NCBI RefSeq assembly: GCF_000384295.1
Contig: NZ_KB913037.1
Coordinates: 7,627,533-7,691,532 of the forward strand
DNA: 64,000 nucleotides
Direction: 5' to 3'
From: Amycolatopsis balhimycina FH 1894
GTDB lineage: Bacteria > Actinomycetota > Actinomycetes > Mycobacteriales > Pseudonocardiaceae
Shown here: positions 1 through 8,615 of the stretch, one piece after another
How the letters are laid out: each line of letters starts with the position of its first letter
Position numbering within the stretch: the first letter of the stretch is position 1
Made by a program: the position numbers and the translations under genes
The notes under the pieces: generated by a model
Seen by the model: only the letters and a program-made list of their open reading frames with translations
The model's database searches: none
Told to the model about the DNA's origin: nothing

Positions 1-1
1 C

Positions 2-136
2 GCGCAGGCCGGGATCACCGGGAAGGTCACCGCCGAGTCGGCCGCGGGGCTGGTGCGGGCCGCCACGCCGTTCCTGGAGCTGGTCCGCCGCCTGGTGCAC
101 GGCCTGCCGATCACTGGGGAAGCCCATGTCGCGTGA
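2..136 (+). CDS. C-terminal end of an unidentified protein (cut by window start)
   Basis: The last 44 residues of a gene that begins before the window; it ends in a TGA at 134-136. The frame is supported by third codon positions that are nearly all G or C, while the other two frames lack this bias. The tail is helical and amphipathic (FLELVRRLVHGLPITGEAHVA) with no motif I recognise. Its stop lies 11 nt inside the next gene (ATG at 126), so the two are probably translationally coupled and co-transcribed. No function can be given. Confidence 0.6.
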   Translation, partial: AQAGITGKVTAESAAGLVRAATPFLELVRRLVHGLPITGEAHVA

Positions 137-893
137 GCACGGCCTGGTCGACTCCGGGCGGCTGCTCACGGCGTTGGGGATCGAAGGCCGGGTGCTGGCC
201 GAGGCCGTGCACGCGGCGCCGGTCGAGGCCCCGGTGCCGGCCTGCCCCGGCTGGTCGCTCGGCGAGGTGGCCCGGCACGTCGGAAGCCTCTACCGGGTGG
301 TCCGGCGCCGGCTGGCGGACGGCCGGAGCCCCGAAGACTGGCAGCGCGACCCCGAACCGGGCCAGAGCCTGCGGGAGTTCCTGGAGACGGGCCTCGCCGA
401 GCTGCTCGACGAACTGGCCGCGCACGACCCGGAGGAGCGCGCGGACACCTGGTGGCCGGCGGACCCGACGTACGGGTTCTGGCGGCGGCGCATGCTGCAC
501 GAGACGCTCGTCCACCGCGTCGACGTCGAGCAGGCCGCGGGCGCGGAATCGCGCGGGGTGCCCGAAGACCTCGCGCTCGACGGCATCGACGAAGCGCTGA
601 CCCTGTGGTTCGGGCAGAAGCTGCCGATGCTCGGGCTGACCGGCACGAAAGCGGGCTCGGTCGGCGTGCGGGCCGGCGCGCACAGCTGGATCGCGCGGGC
701 CGGACCGGAGACCACGGAAGCGTGGCGCTGTTCGGCCGAGGAGGCCGAGAACGCCGACGACGTCGTCACGGCGAAACCCGCGCAGATCTACCTGTGGCTC
801 TGGGGCCGCGCGTCCCTGACCTCGGTGGCCGTGCGGGGAGTGCACGACCAGGCGGCCCAGCTCTGGGCGCTGCTGCGGCTCGCGACCCGATGA
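126..893 (+). CDS. Maleylpyruvate isomerase family, mycothiol-dependent enzyme
   Basis: A 255-aa protein of the DinB-like four-helix MDMPI family (TIGR03083 type). Family members use mycothiol, the actinobacterial thiol, for isomerisation or S-transfer reactions; the substrate here is unknown. Visible signatures are PACPGWSLGEVARHVG near residue 40, which supplies the first metal-ligand histidine, and RRMLHETLVHRVDVE near 127-141, the helix carrying the HE..HR..D metal-site residues. The C-terminal half (GSVGVRAGAHSWIARAGP onward) matches the sterol-carrier-like second domain of the family. It overlaps the upstream fragment by 11 nt, and a 71-nt gap precedes the next gene. Length is typical. 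Confidence 0.85.
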   Translation: MSREHGLVDSGRLLTALGIEGRVLAEAVHAAPVEAPVPACPGWSLGEVARHVGSLYRVVRRRLADGRSPEDWQRDPEPGQSLREFLETGLAELLDELAAHDPEERADTWWPADPTYGFWRRRMLHETLVHRVDVEQAAGAESRGVPEDLALDGIDEALTLWFGQKLPMLGLTGTKAGSVGVRAGAHSWIARAGPETTEAWRCSAEEAENADDVVTAKPAQIYLWLWGRASLTSVAVRGVHDQAAQLWALLRLATR

Positions 894-964
894 CCCGGCC
901 GGTGGGGAAGCCGAACCGGAACTGTCGGGGGTGGCTGTCGGGAATAACAGCTAGCCTGCGGCGC

Positions 965-1696
965 ATGAGCACGCGCTTGGTGAATGTCGTGATCGACTCG
1001 GCGCGGCCGAGGGTCCTGGCGGACTTCTGGGCCGCGCTGCTCGGCTGGCACGTCGCCGTCGAGGAATCCGGCGAGGTCGACGTCCGCGCCCCGGAGACCG
1101 ACGGCTGGGACCTCGATCTCGTCTTCGTGCCGGTTCCGGAACCCAAGGAGGTCAAAAACCGGATCCACCTGGACCTGGCGAGCACGGCTCCCGCGCACCA
1201 GGCCGAGCTGGTGGCGCGCGCCCTGGAGCTGGGCGGCCGCCAGGTCGACCTCGGGCAGGGCGCGGTGCCGTGGGTGGTGCTGGCGGACCCGGAGGGGAAC
1301 GAGTTCTGTGTGCTCGAGCCCCGCGACCGGTACGCGGAGACGGGGGCGGTGGCCTCGATCGTGGTCGACGCCCACGACCCCGCGCTCCTGGCGGACTTCT
1401 GGGCGCGGGTCACGGGCCGGCCGGTCGAGGTCCGCGAGGGTGAGGTGCTGGTGGGCCTGCGCGCGCCCTCGGGCCGCGGGCCGTGGCTGGAGTTCCTCCG
1501 CAACGACGACGTCAAGCGCGTCAAGAACCGCGTGCACCTCGACGTCGCGCCGCCGGCGGGTGCCGACCACGCCGCGGCGGTGGCGGAGGTCATCGCGGCC
1601 GGCGCGGCGCCGGCGGACCTGGACGGTCCCGCGCTTCCGTGGCGTGTACTGACGGACCCGGAAGGCAACGAGTTCTGCGTGCTGACCCCGCGCTGA
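965..1696 (+). CDS. Tandem VOC (glyoxalase-like) domain protein
   Basis: 243 aa made of two homologous glyoxalase_6-type VOC domains, about residues 1-120 and 125-243. Each starts with a VDsarP.lLADFWA motif and ends with the near-identical PW.VL.DPEGNEFCVL.PR signature, so the gene is an internal duplication giving one complete metal-fold unit. The substrate is unknown; similar proteins are annotated as glyoxalase/bleomycin-resistance-like. The ATG at 965 is chosen because the longer frame upstream runs antisense to real coding bias; the 71 nt before it are non-coding. Confidence 0.85.
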   Translation: MSTRLVNVVIDSARPRVLADFWAALLGWHVAVEESGEVDVRAPETDGWDLDLVFVPVPEPKEVKNRIHLDLASTAPAHQAELVARALELGGRQVDLGQGAVPWVVLADPEGNEFCVLEPRDRYAETGAVASIVVDAHDPALLADFWARVTGRPVEVREGEVLVGLRAPSGRGPWLEFLRNDDVKRVKNRVHLDVAPPAGADHAAAVAEVIAAGAAPADLDGPALPWRVLTDPEGNEFCVLTPR

Positions 1697-1700
1697 CCTA

Positions 1701-1946
1701 GGGCGCCGAAGCGCTGAGCAGCTGGGCGAGGTCGACCTGCCGGTGCGCGTCCGGTGGGGTGCCGAGGACACGTGGATCCCGCCGGCCATCGGCGAGCGGC
1801 TCGCCGCGGGCATCCGGGGCGCGACCTTCACCCCGGTCGCCGGTGCGGGCCACCTCGTCCAGCTGGACGACCCGGTCGCGCCGGCCACCGAGCTGCGGTC
1901 GTGGCTGAGTGTTTCGCCGGGGTTGCCGGAGCGCGTCGAACGCTGA
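1701..1946 (+). pseudogene. Remnant of an alpha/beta-hydrolase gene (C-terminal part)
   Basis: Reading through 1701-1946 gives SAEQLGEVDLPVRVRWG, then EDTWIPP, then VAGAGHLVQLDDP and ELRSWL, ending in TGA. This is the C-terminal quarter of an alpha/beta hydrolase (haloperoxidase/epoxide-hydrolase type): the third catalytic-acid region (WGxxDTWIP) and the catalytic histidine region (GAGHLVQLD) are kept. The nucleophile elbow, oxyanion loop and start region are missing, and nothing upstream encodes them. It fills most of the 306-nt gap between the VOC and ACT-GNAT genes. A GTG at 1743 could in principle start a 67-aa peptide, but a catalytic enzyme is impossible. Confidence 0.7.
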
Positions 1947-2002
1947 CCTGCGCGAAACATCGGCGCCCTGGAGCGGCAACAACCGCGGGGCACCGTGGAG
2001 GC

Positions 2003-3082
2003 ATGGAGACCTCCAGAGCGTTGCCCCAGCCCGGCCGGACGGCCGCCGTCGAGGAGCCCGCCACCCCGTCGGCGTGGCGGGTGCGGATCCGGATGCACGA
2101 TCACCCGGGCACGCTGGCCCGCATCGCCATCCGGCTCGCCGACCTCGAGTGCAACATCCTCGGCCTGAGCGTGCTGCCGGTGCCCGGCGGGGTGCTCGAC
2201 GAGATCGTGCTGCGCCCCGCGACCGGCCTGCCCCGGCGGCACCTGGCCGAGGCCATCCGCGCCGAGGGCTGCGAATGCACCGCGATCATCGACGCGGACG
2301 TCCACGAGCTGGTCGACCCGTCTTCGTCGACGCTGCTGGCGGCCCGCCGGGCGGTCGACGACCCGGCTCGCCTCGCCGACGTGCTGAAGGACGTCCTCGG
2401 CGCGGACGTCGTCACGCTCGTCCCGGCCGCCGAAGCGAACCCGGCCCGCACCGAGAGCGGGCACCGGGCGGTGTTCGAGCTGGGCTCCGGCAGCGCACTG
2501 GTGGCGCGCCGCCAGTGGGCGCCGTTCGTGCAGCTGGAGCTGACTCGCGCCGAAGCGCTGGTGGTGCTGCTCACCGCGGCGGCGCGGAACGTCGCCGGCC
2601 CGGTGGTCCTCGACCGTCCGGACGGCGCGGCGATCGTCCTGCGCAAGGGCGTTCCCGGCGACGCCGACGCGGTGTCCGAGCTGCACCGCCGCTGCTCGAT
2701 GGCGACGCTCTTCCAGCGCTACCACACCGGCGTGCGGACGATGCCACGCCGACGGCTGCACCGGTTGCTGGTGCCACCGCGCGGCACGAGCGTCCTCGCC
2801 GTGTTCGGCCGCGAGGTGATCGGTCTGGGACAGCTGATCCCGTTGATGTCGGGCGGCGCCGAGATCTCGCTCCTGGTGGAGGACGCGTGGCAGCGGCAGG
2901 GAATCGGCACGGCGTTGCTGGCGCGGCTCGCGGTCCTCGCGGAGGCTCAGGGCATCACGGAGCTGACGGCGAACGCCCTCGCGGGCGACGACGCGCTGCC
3001 CCGCACCGCGGCCCGCGCCGGCCTGCGCACGGAACGCGCGGTCGACGATGGTGCCAAGCTGCGCTTGTTCCTGCCCGCCTGA
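2003..3082 (+). CDS. ACT domain-GNAT acetyltransferase fusion protein
   Basis: 359 aa. An N-terminal ACT-like domain (about 25-95: WRVRIRMHDHPGTLARIAIRLADLECNILGLSV) suggests binding of a small metabolite such as an amino acid. A middle segment of about 100 residues is unassigned. The C-terminal GNAT domain (about 210-359) has the acetyl-CoA loop WQRQGIGTALLARL (Q/R-x-x-G-x-G/A form) and the AAR.GLR late motif. The architecture suggests an acetyltransferase gated by a metabolite, but the target is unknown. Start ATG at 2003 follows a GTGGAGGC Shine-Dalgarno. It converges on def, with only 7 nt between the stops. Confidence 0.8.
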   Translation: METSRALPQPGRTAAVEEPATPSAWRVRIRMHDHPGTLARIAIRLADLECNILGLSVLPVPGGVLDEIVLRPATGLPRRHLAEAIRAEGCECTAIIDADVHELVDPSSSTLLAARRAVDDPARLADVLKDVLGADVVTLVPAAEANPARTESGHRAVFELGSGSALVARRQWAPFVQLELTRAEALVVLLTAAARNVAGPVVLDRPDGAAIVLRKGVPGDADAVSELHRRCSMATLFQRYHTGVRTMPRRRLHRLLVPPRGTSVLAVFGREVIGLGQLIPLMSGGAEISLLVEDAWQRQGIGTALLARLAVLAEAQGITELTANALAGDDALPRTAARAGLRTERAVDDGAKLRLFLPA

Positions 3083-3089
3083 GCGAGGA

Positions 3090-3590
3090 TCAGCGCTTCC
3101 AGAACCAGTCTTTGTCCCGCGCTTCACGCAGGGCGGACTTCTTGCGCTCGGCGGTGAGCCGGTCGAGGTAGAGAATGCCGTCGAGGTGGTCGGTTTCGTG
3201 CTGCAGGCACTGCGCCAGCACGTCCTCGCCTTCGACCTCGATCGGTTTGTTGTGGACGTCGACGCCCCGCACCTTCGCGTGCTTCGCCCGCTTCGTGGGG
3301 AACCACAGCTCCGGCACCGACAGGCAGCCCTCGCCGATCTCGTGCGTCTCTTCGGACAGCTCGACGAGCTCGGGGTTGACGACGTACCCGGTGAGCCCGG
3401 CCACGTCGTAGCTGAAAACGCGAAGCCCCACCCCGATCTGCGGCGCGGCCAGCCCCGCGCGCCCGGCCGGTTTCACCGAGTCGAGCAGGTCCCGCACGAG
3501 CGCCTCGAGCTTCTCGTCGAACACGGTGACCGGGTCGCAGACGGACTTGAGGATCGGGTCCCCGAAATAGCGCAGTTCGCGCATCGCCAT
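3090..3590 (-). CDS. def: Peptide deformylase
   Basis: 166 aa. Removes the N-formyl group from nascent polypeptides in the cytoplasm. All three family motifs are present: GLAAPQIG (motif 1), EGCLSVP (motif 2, metal-ligand Cys) and QHETDHLDG (motif 3, HExxH with two metal-ligand His and the catalytic Glu). Length matches short actinobacterial deformylases. The start MAMREL follows no strong Shine-Dalgarno; a second ATG lies two codons later. It is read in the same direction as the helicase gene, 150 nt after it, with a GC hairpin between. Confidence 0.96.
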   Translation of the reverse strand: MAMRELRYFGDPILKSVCDPVTVFDEKLEALVRDLLDSVKPAGRAGLAAPQIGVGLRVFSYDVAGLTGYVVNPELVELSEETHEIGEGCLSVPELWFPTKRAKHAKVRGVDVHNKPIEVEGEDVLAQCLQHETDHLDGILYLDRLTAERKKSALREARDKDWFWKR

Positions 3591-3682
3591 GAGCAGAACA
3601 TCCTTCGTGCGGTGTCGGACTGGCAGCTTAGGCCAGGCCGGAAAGCCCCCGTCGGTGAATCGGCAACCCGCCGGACCAGCAG

Positions 3683-3738
3683 GCCCGGCCGAACGGCCCG
3701 CGAAGCGGCGTGCCGTCGCGGCAGGAAGCCGGCCGGGC
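3683..3738 (-). terminator. GC-rich hairpin downstream of the Lhr helicase gene
   Basis: GCCCGGCCG at 3683-3691 is the exact reverse complement of CGGCCGGGC at 3730-3738, giving a 9-bp perfect stem starting 2 nt after the helicase stop codon. No T tract follows, as is common for actinobacterial intrinsic terminators. Such GC stems arise often by chance at this base composition, so the role is an inference from position. Confidence 0.35.
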
Positions 3739-3740
3739 GC

Positions 3741-6700
3741 TCAGGCACGCAGGCGCAGGCCGGACGGCGTCGCCCGGAAACCCGCCTCCCGCAGTACTTC
3801 CGCCAGCTCCGAGGTCAGCGCCTGCTCGCCGTCCGCGCGCTGGACGGCCAGCTGGCCCAGCCAGCCCTCCCGGACTGCCGCCGACAACGCCTGGGCCGCC
3901 TCCGACAGGGGTTGCCGCTCCTCCGTGAAGCTCAGCAGGGACCGGCCTCCTCGCTCGACGTAGAGCGCCGGCACGCCGTCGACCAGCACCGCCAGGGCGC
4001 CGGCCTTGCGGGCGGGACGGTGCTTCGTGTCGCCTGTCGCCGCCGGCCAGGGGAGGGCCGCGCCGTAGGGCTGGGCCGGGTCCGCCGCGGCCAGCACCAC
4101 CGCGCGGCCGGGCGCCGGACGGCCGGGGCCGGACAGCGCGCGCAGCCGGTCCACCGCGCCCTTCGCCGCGAACTGCGCCGCGCCGAGCCCCTCGACGACG
4201 TAGCCGCGGATCACCTGGCCGGTGTCCTCCATACCGCGGAGCACCTTGTAGATCCCGGAGAACCCGCCGGTGACGCGTTCGGTGTCGAGCGCACCGCGGG
4301 TCAGGACGCCGTGGCGCTCCAGGAACGCCTCGGTCCGCGCGTGGGCCCGCCGGGTCGCGTCGGTCTCCCGGGCCGGCGTCAGCGCCCACCGCCCGGCGAC
4401 GGTCGGCGGCCCGGACCGCGACGGCATCTGCGGCCGCCCCGCCCGCAGCCGTGCGTACCGGCCGCGGGGCGCCTGCCGGCGGGGCTTGTGCGCGCCGCGC
4501 CCGGCGACCTGGGCCCGCAGCGGCCCCAGGGTGTCGCCCGTGACCAGCCCGGCCCACACCAGGTCCCACAGCGCGGCCACGACTTCGGCGTCGTCCGGCG
4601 CCTTGTCCACCAGGACGGTCGCGCGGTCCACCAGCTGCCGGAAGAACAGCGCACCACCCTCCAAAGTGGACACGATCGCCTCGTGCAGCGGGCCGGTCGG
4701 GATGTCCTCGACGACTTCGGGCAGCAGCAGGTCGGCGACGTCCGTGGGGGCGAGGGCGATCCAGCCGTCCCCGCCGGACAGCGCGCCGCAGCCCGCCCAC
4801 GTGACCTCGCCCGCGGTCGTCAGCTCGTCCAGCAGCGCAGGGGAGTAGCCCGGCAGCCGCCCGGGCAGGATCAGCGACTCCACCGCGCTCGCCGGCAGCG
4901 GTGCCCCGGCCAGCTGCTCGACGACCGACAGCACGTCGTCCGCCGTCGGTGCCACCCGGACGCGCCCGCCGAACCCGTGCCACGCCGGCAAGAACCGGCC
5001 CAGTGCCGCCGGCTCGACCGGCTCCACCTCGGCGCGCAGCTTCGCCAGCGACGCCCGCCGCAGCCTTCGCAGCACCGCCGAGTCGCAGTACTCGACGCCC
5101 ACCCCGTGGGTGTCCGGATGCCCGACCGGGCTCAGCTCGCCGCGGACCAGGCGGCCTTCCCCGGTCATCCGGTCGAGGAGCCCGGTGACGACCGCCGTGC
5201 CCAGCCCGAACCGGGCGGCCGCGTCCGCCGCCGCGAACGGCCCCCGGCTCCGGGCGTACCGCGACAGCAGGTCCCCGAGCGGGTCCGCGACCGGTTCGGT
5301 GAACGCCTCGGGCACGCCCACCGGCAGCGCGGTGCCGAGCGCGTCCCGTACCCGTCCGGCGTCCTCGATGGCCAGGAACCGTTCCGTGCCGCCGATCCGC
5401 ACCCGGATCGCCCGCCGCGCCGCTTCCAGCTCGGTCAGCCACTCCGGCCGGATCCCGCGTGCCCCGGCTTCCTCGACGGTCAGGTCCCCGAGGAACCGCA
5501 GCAGGTCGGCGGCGTCCTCGGCCGACCGCGCGTGCCGGTCGGGCTCGAGCCGCTGCAGCGACCGCTCCACCTCCCGGACGGCTTCCGGGTCGAGCAGCTC
5601 GCGGATCGCCTCGGTGCCGAGCAGTTCGGCCAGCAGCGCCGAATCCAGCGACAGTGCCGCCGCCCGCCGCTCGGCCAGCGGCGCGTCGGTCTCGTACAGG
5701 AACATCCCGACGTACCCGAAGAGCAGGCTGCGCGCGAACGGCGACGCGGCCGGTGTCTCGACCTCCACCAGCCGGACCTTGCGGGCACGGACGTCGGCCA
5801 TCAGCTCGCGCAGGCCGCCCACGTCGTAGACGTCCTGCAGGACCTCCCGCATCGCCTCCAGCACGACCGGGAACCGTTCGTACTTCGCCGCCACCGACAG
5901 CAGCTGCGACGCGCGCTGCCGTTGCTGCCACAGCGGGGTGCGGCGCCGCGGGTCCCGTCGCGGCAGCAGCAGCGACCGCGCCGCGCACTCGCGGAACCGC
6001 GCCGCGAACACGGCCGAGCCGCCCACCTCGGCGACGATCAGCTGCTCGACCTCTTCGGGATCGAGCAGCACGTCGTCCGCGCCGATGGTGATGTCGGCGC
6101 CTTCGGCGTCCAGTGCGTCCGGCAGCCGCAGGACGATGCCGTCGTCGGAGTGCGCCACCTGCGCGTCGACCCCGCGGTTTTCGCGCAGCCGCGCGGCGAT
6201 CGCCAGCGCCCACGGCGCGTTCACCTGCGCGCCGAACGGCGAGTGCAGGATGATCCGCCAGTCGCCGAGCTCGTCGCGGTAGCGCTCCAGCAGGATCGTC
6301 CGGTCGTTCGGCACGTGCCGGGTGGCGGACTTCTGCTCGGCCAGGTAGGTGAGGAGGTTGTCGCACGCCCGCTCGTCCAGCCCCGCCGCCTCGGCCCGCT
6401 CGCGGGCTTTCGCATCGTCCGATGTGGACAGTTCGCGGACGAACTTCCCCAGCGCCCGGCCGAGTTCCAGCGGACGGCCCGGCGCGTCACCCTTCCAGAA
6501 CGGCATCCGCGCCGGCTCGCCCGGCGCGGGCACCACGATGACGCGGTCGTGCGTGATGTCGGTGATCCGCCACGACGACGTGCCCAGCAGGATGGTGTCG
6601 CCGACGCGGGACTCGTACACCATCTCTTCGTCGAACTCGCCGACGCGCGAGCCGGGCTTGTCGTCCGAGCCCGGGGTCATCACGGTGAACAGGCCGCGGT

Positions 6701-8414
6701 CCGGGATCGTGCCGCCCGAGGTCACCGCCAGGCGCTGCGCGCCCGGCCGCCCGCGCAGCTCGCCGCTGATGCGGTCCCAGGTGATCCGCGCCCGCAGCTC
6801 GCCGAACTCCTCGCTCGGGTACCGGCCCGCGAGCATGTCGAGCACCGCGTGCAACGCGTCGTCCGGCAGCGCGGCGAACGGGGCCGCGCGCCGCACCAGC
6901 GACGCCAGGTCCGGCACCGTCCACGGTTCGAGCGCGACCATGGCCACGACGTGCTGTGCCAGGACGTCCAGCGGGTTGCGCGGGTAGCGCACCGCCTCGA
7001 TCGCGCCGGTCGCCATCCGCTCCGCGACCACCGCGCAGGAGACGAGGTCACCGCGGAACTTGGGGAACATCACCCCGGTCGACACCGCGCCGACCTGGTG
7101 CCCGGCCCGGCCGACCCGCTGCAGCCCGGACGCCACCGTCGGCGGCGCCTCGATCTGCACCACCAGGTCCACCGCGCCCATGTCGATGCCCAGCTCCAGC
7201 GACGACGTCGCCACCACGCACGGCAGCTGCCCGGACTTGAGCGCCTCTTCGACGTGCGTGCGCTGCTCCCGCGACATCGACCCGTGGTGCGCCCGGGCGA
7301 TCACCGGCGGCGCGCCGGTGCTCACCCCGGCCTGCCCGACGGCTTCCGCGGGGAACGCGTCGGCGGGTGTGAGCTCCGTCTGCTCGGTGGCCAGCTCGTT
7401 CAGCCGGGCGGTGAGCCGCTCGGTCAGCCGGCGCGAGTTGGCGAAGACGATCGTCGAGCGGTGGTCGCGGATCAGGCTCAGCACCCGCTCCTCGACCGCC
7501 GGCCAGATCGACGGCCGCTGCACGGGGTTGCCTGCCATCTCCTCCAGCGTGCCCAGGCCACCCGGCGCGATGTTGCCGGGTGGGAACGCCTCGGTCAGCG
7601 ACTCCAGTGATTCCAGCGCGTCGAGCGGGCTCGGCGCCGGGCCGCCGCGCGGCGCGTCGAGGTTGCTCATGTCTTCGACCGGGACCTCGACGCGGACTTC
7701 GATGGTCTTCGCCGGCTTCGGCTGGACCACGCGCACGGGACGGCCGCCGGCCAGGAACGCGCTCACCTCGTCGACCGGGCGGACGGTCGCGGACAGGCCG
7801 ATCCGCTGCGCCGGCTTCGGGAGCAACGCGTCCAGCCGCTCCAGCGAGAGCGCGAGGTGCGCGCCGCGCTTGCCGCCGGCGACCGCGTGCACCTCGTCGA
7901 CGATCACGGTTTCGACGCCGCGCAGCGACTCCCGCGCCGACGACGTGAGGATGAGGAACAGCGACTCCGGCGTGGTCACCAGCACGTCCGGCGGGGTCTT
8001 GCCGAACGTGCGGCGCTCGGCCGCCGTGGTGTCGCCGGTGCGCATGCCGACTTCGATCTGGGGCACCGGCAGCCCGAGCCGCCGGGTGGCCTGCGAGATC
8101 CCGGCGAGCGGGGCGCGCAGGTTCCGCTGGACGTCGACCGCCAGGGCCTTCAGCGGCGAGACGTAGAGGATGCGGCAGCGTTTCGTCGCTTCCGCCGGTG
8201 GCGGTTCCACCGAGAGCCGGTCCAGCGCCCAGAGGAACGCGGACAGCGTCTTGCCGGACCCGGTCGGCGCGACGACGAGGGCGTGCTCGCCCGCGTGCGC
8301 GGCCCGCCAGGCCCCTTCCTGCGCCGCGGTGGGCGCGGCGAAGGCCCCCGCGAACCAGTCCCGGGTCGCGGGGGAGAAGAGGTCGAGAACGTCAGCTGCC
8401 ACGTCACCCATCAT
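3741..8414 (-). CDS. lhr: Large Lhr-type superfamily 2 ATP-dependent DNA helicase
   Basis: About 1557 aa, the full length of Lhr proteins, which are 3'-to-5' helicases used in DNA repair. Visible SF2 motifs in order: VVAPTGSGKTLSAFLWALD (Walker A), VDEVHAV (DEVH box), GLSATVRP (motif III), VFANSRRLTERL (motif IV region), VVATSSLELGIDMG (motif V) and QRVGRAGHQVG (motif VI). The long C-terminal part corresponds to the Lhr winged-helix and Lhr-C domains. ATGs at 8414 and 8411 (MMGDVAADVLDLFSP) agree with the family N-terminus; a GTG at 8426 is an alternative. Large open frames on the opposite strand here are shadows of its GC-rich codons. It may be co-transcribed with def. Confidence 0.95.
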   Translation of the reverse strand: MMGDVAADVLDLFSPATRDWFAGAFAAPTAAQEGAWRAAHAGEHALVVAPTGSGKTLSAFLWALDRLSVEPPPAEATKRCRILYVSPLKALAVDVQRNLRAPLAGISQATRRLGLPVPQIEVGMRTGDTTAAERRTFGKTPPDVLVTTPESLFLILTSSARESLRGVETVIVDEVHAVAGGKRGAHLALSLERLDALLPKPAQRIGLSATVRPVDEVSAFLAGGRPVRVVQPKPAKTIEVRVEVPVEDMSNLDAPRGGPAPSPLDALESLESLTEAFPPGNIAPGGLGTLEEMAGNPVQRPSIWPAVEERVLSLIRDHRSTIVFANSRRLTERLTARLNELATEQTELTPADAFPAEAVGQAGVSTGAPPVIARAHHGSMSREQRTHVEEALKSGQLPCVVATSSLELGIDMGAVDLVVQIEAPPTVASGLQRVGRAGHQVGAVSTGVMFPKFRGDLVSCAVVAERMATGAIEAVRYPRNPLDVLAQHVVAMVALEPWTVPDLASLVRRAAPFAALPDDALHAVLDMLAGRYPSEEFGELRARITWDRISGELRGRPGAQRLAVTSGGTIPDRGLFTVMTPGSDDKPGSRVGEFDEEMVYESRVGDTILLGTSSWRITDITHDRVIVVPAPGEPARMPFWKGDAPGRPLELGRALGKFVRELSTSDDAKARERAEAAGLDERACDNLLTYLAEQKSATRHVPNDRTILLERYRDELGDWRIILHSPFGAQVNAPWALAIAARLRENRGVDAQVAHSDDGIVLRLPDALDAEGADITIGADDVLLDPEEVEQLIVAEVGGSAVFAARFRECAARSLLLPRRDPRRRTPLWQQRQRASQLLSVAAKYERFPVVLEAMREVLQDVYDVGGLRELMADVRARKVRLVEVETPAASPFARSLLFGYVGMFLYETDAPLAERRAAALSLDSALLAELLGTEAIRELLDPEAVREVERSLQRLEPDRHARSAEDAADLLRFLGDLTVEEAGARGIRPEWLTELEAARRAIRVRIGGTERFLAIEDAGRVRDALGTALPVGVPEAFTEPVADPLGDLLSRYARSRGPFAAADAAARFGLGTAVVTGLLDRMTGEGRLVRGELSPVGHPDTHGVGVEYCDSAVLRRLRRASLAKLRAEVEPVEPAALGRFLPAWHGFGGRVRVAPTADDVLSVVEQLAGAPLPASAVESLILPGRLPGYSPALLDELTTAGEVTWAGCGALSGGDGWIALAPTDVADLLLPEVVEDIPTGPLHEAIVSTLEGGALFFRQLVDRATVLVDKAPDDAEVVAALWDLVWAGLVTGDTLGPLRAQVAGRGAHKPRRQAPRGRYARLRAGRPQMPSRSGPPTVAGRWALTPARETDATRRAHARTEAFLERHGVLTRGALDTERVTGGFSGIYKVLRGMEDTGQVIRGYVVEGLGAAQFAAKGAVDRLRALSGPGRPAPGRAVVLAAADPAQPYGAALPWPAATGDTKHRPARKAGALAVLVDGVPALYVERGGRSLLSFTEERQPLSEAAQALSAAVREGWLGQLAVQRADGEQALTSELAEVLREAGFRATPSGLRLRA

Positions 8415-8615
8415 GCGCGGCACCACCGACAGTTTCCGGCGGACCGGCGGGCAGCACCCCTCCGCTCTCGACGCTCGACGGGAACCGGACGTCGAGCACC
8501 GACGGGGTCCGGCGGCGATGAAACGCCTGGCCCAGCCGGGAATCGACGGACGGCACAGTCGCCCCCGGGACCACCCGATCGGGTGAGATGCGTGGCACCT
8601 GCGCGCGCCGGGTCG

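Noticed and set aside
788..3127. A 779-codon open frame on the minus strand
   Set aside because: It spans the VOC, hydrolase-remnant and ACT-GNAT genes on the other strand and has low-complexity composition.
3048..7610. A 1520-codon open frame on the plus strand
   Set aside because: It lies antisense to the Lhr helicase; its translation is Arg/Pro/Gln/Asp repeats without motifs, an artefact of GC-biased third positions in the real gene.
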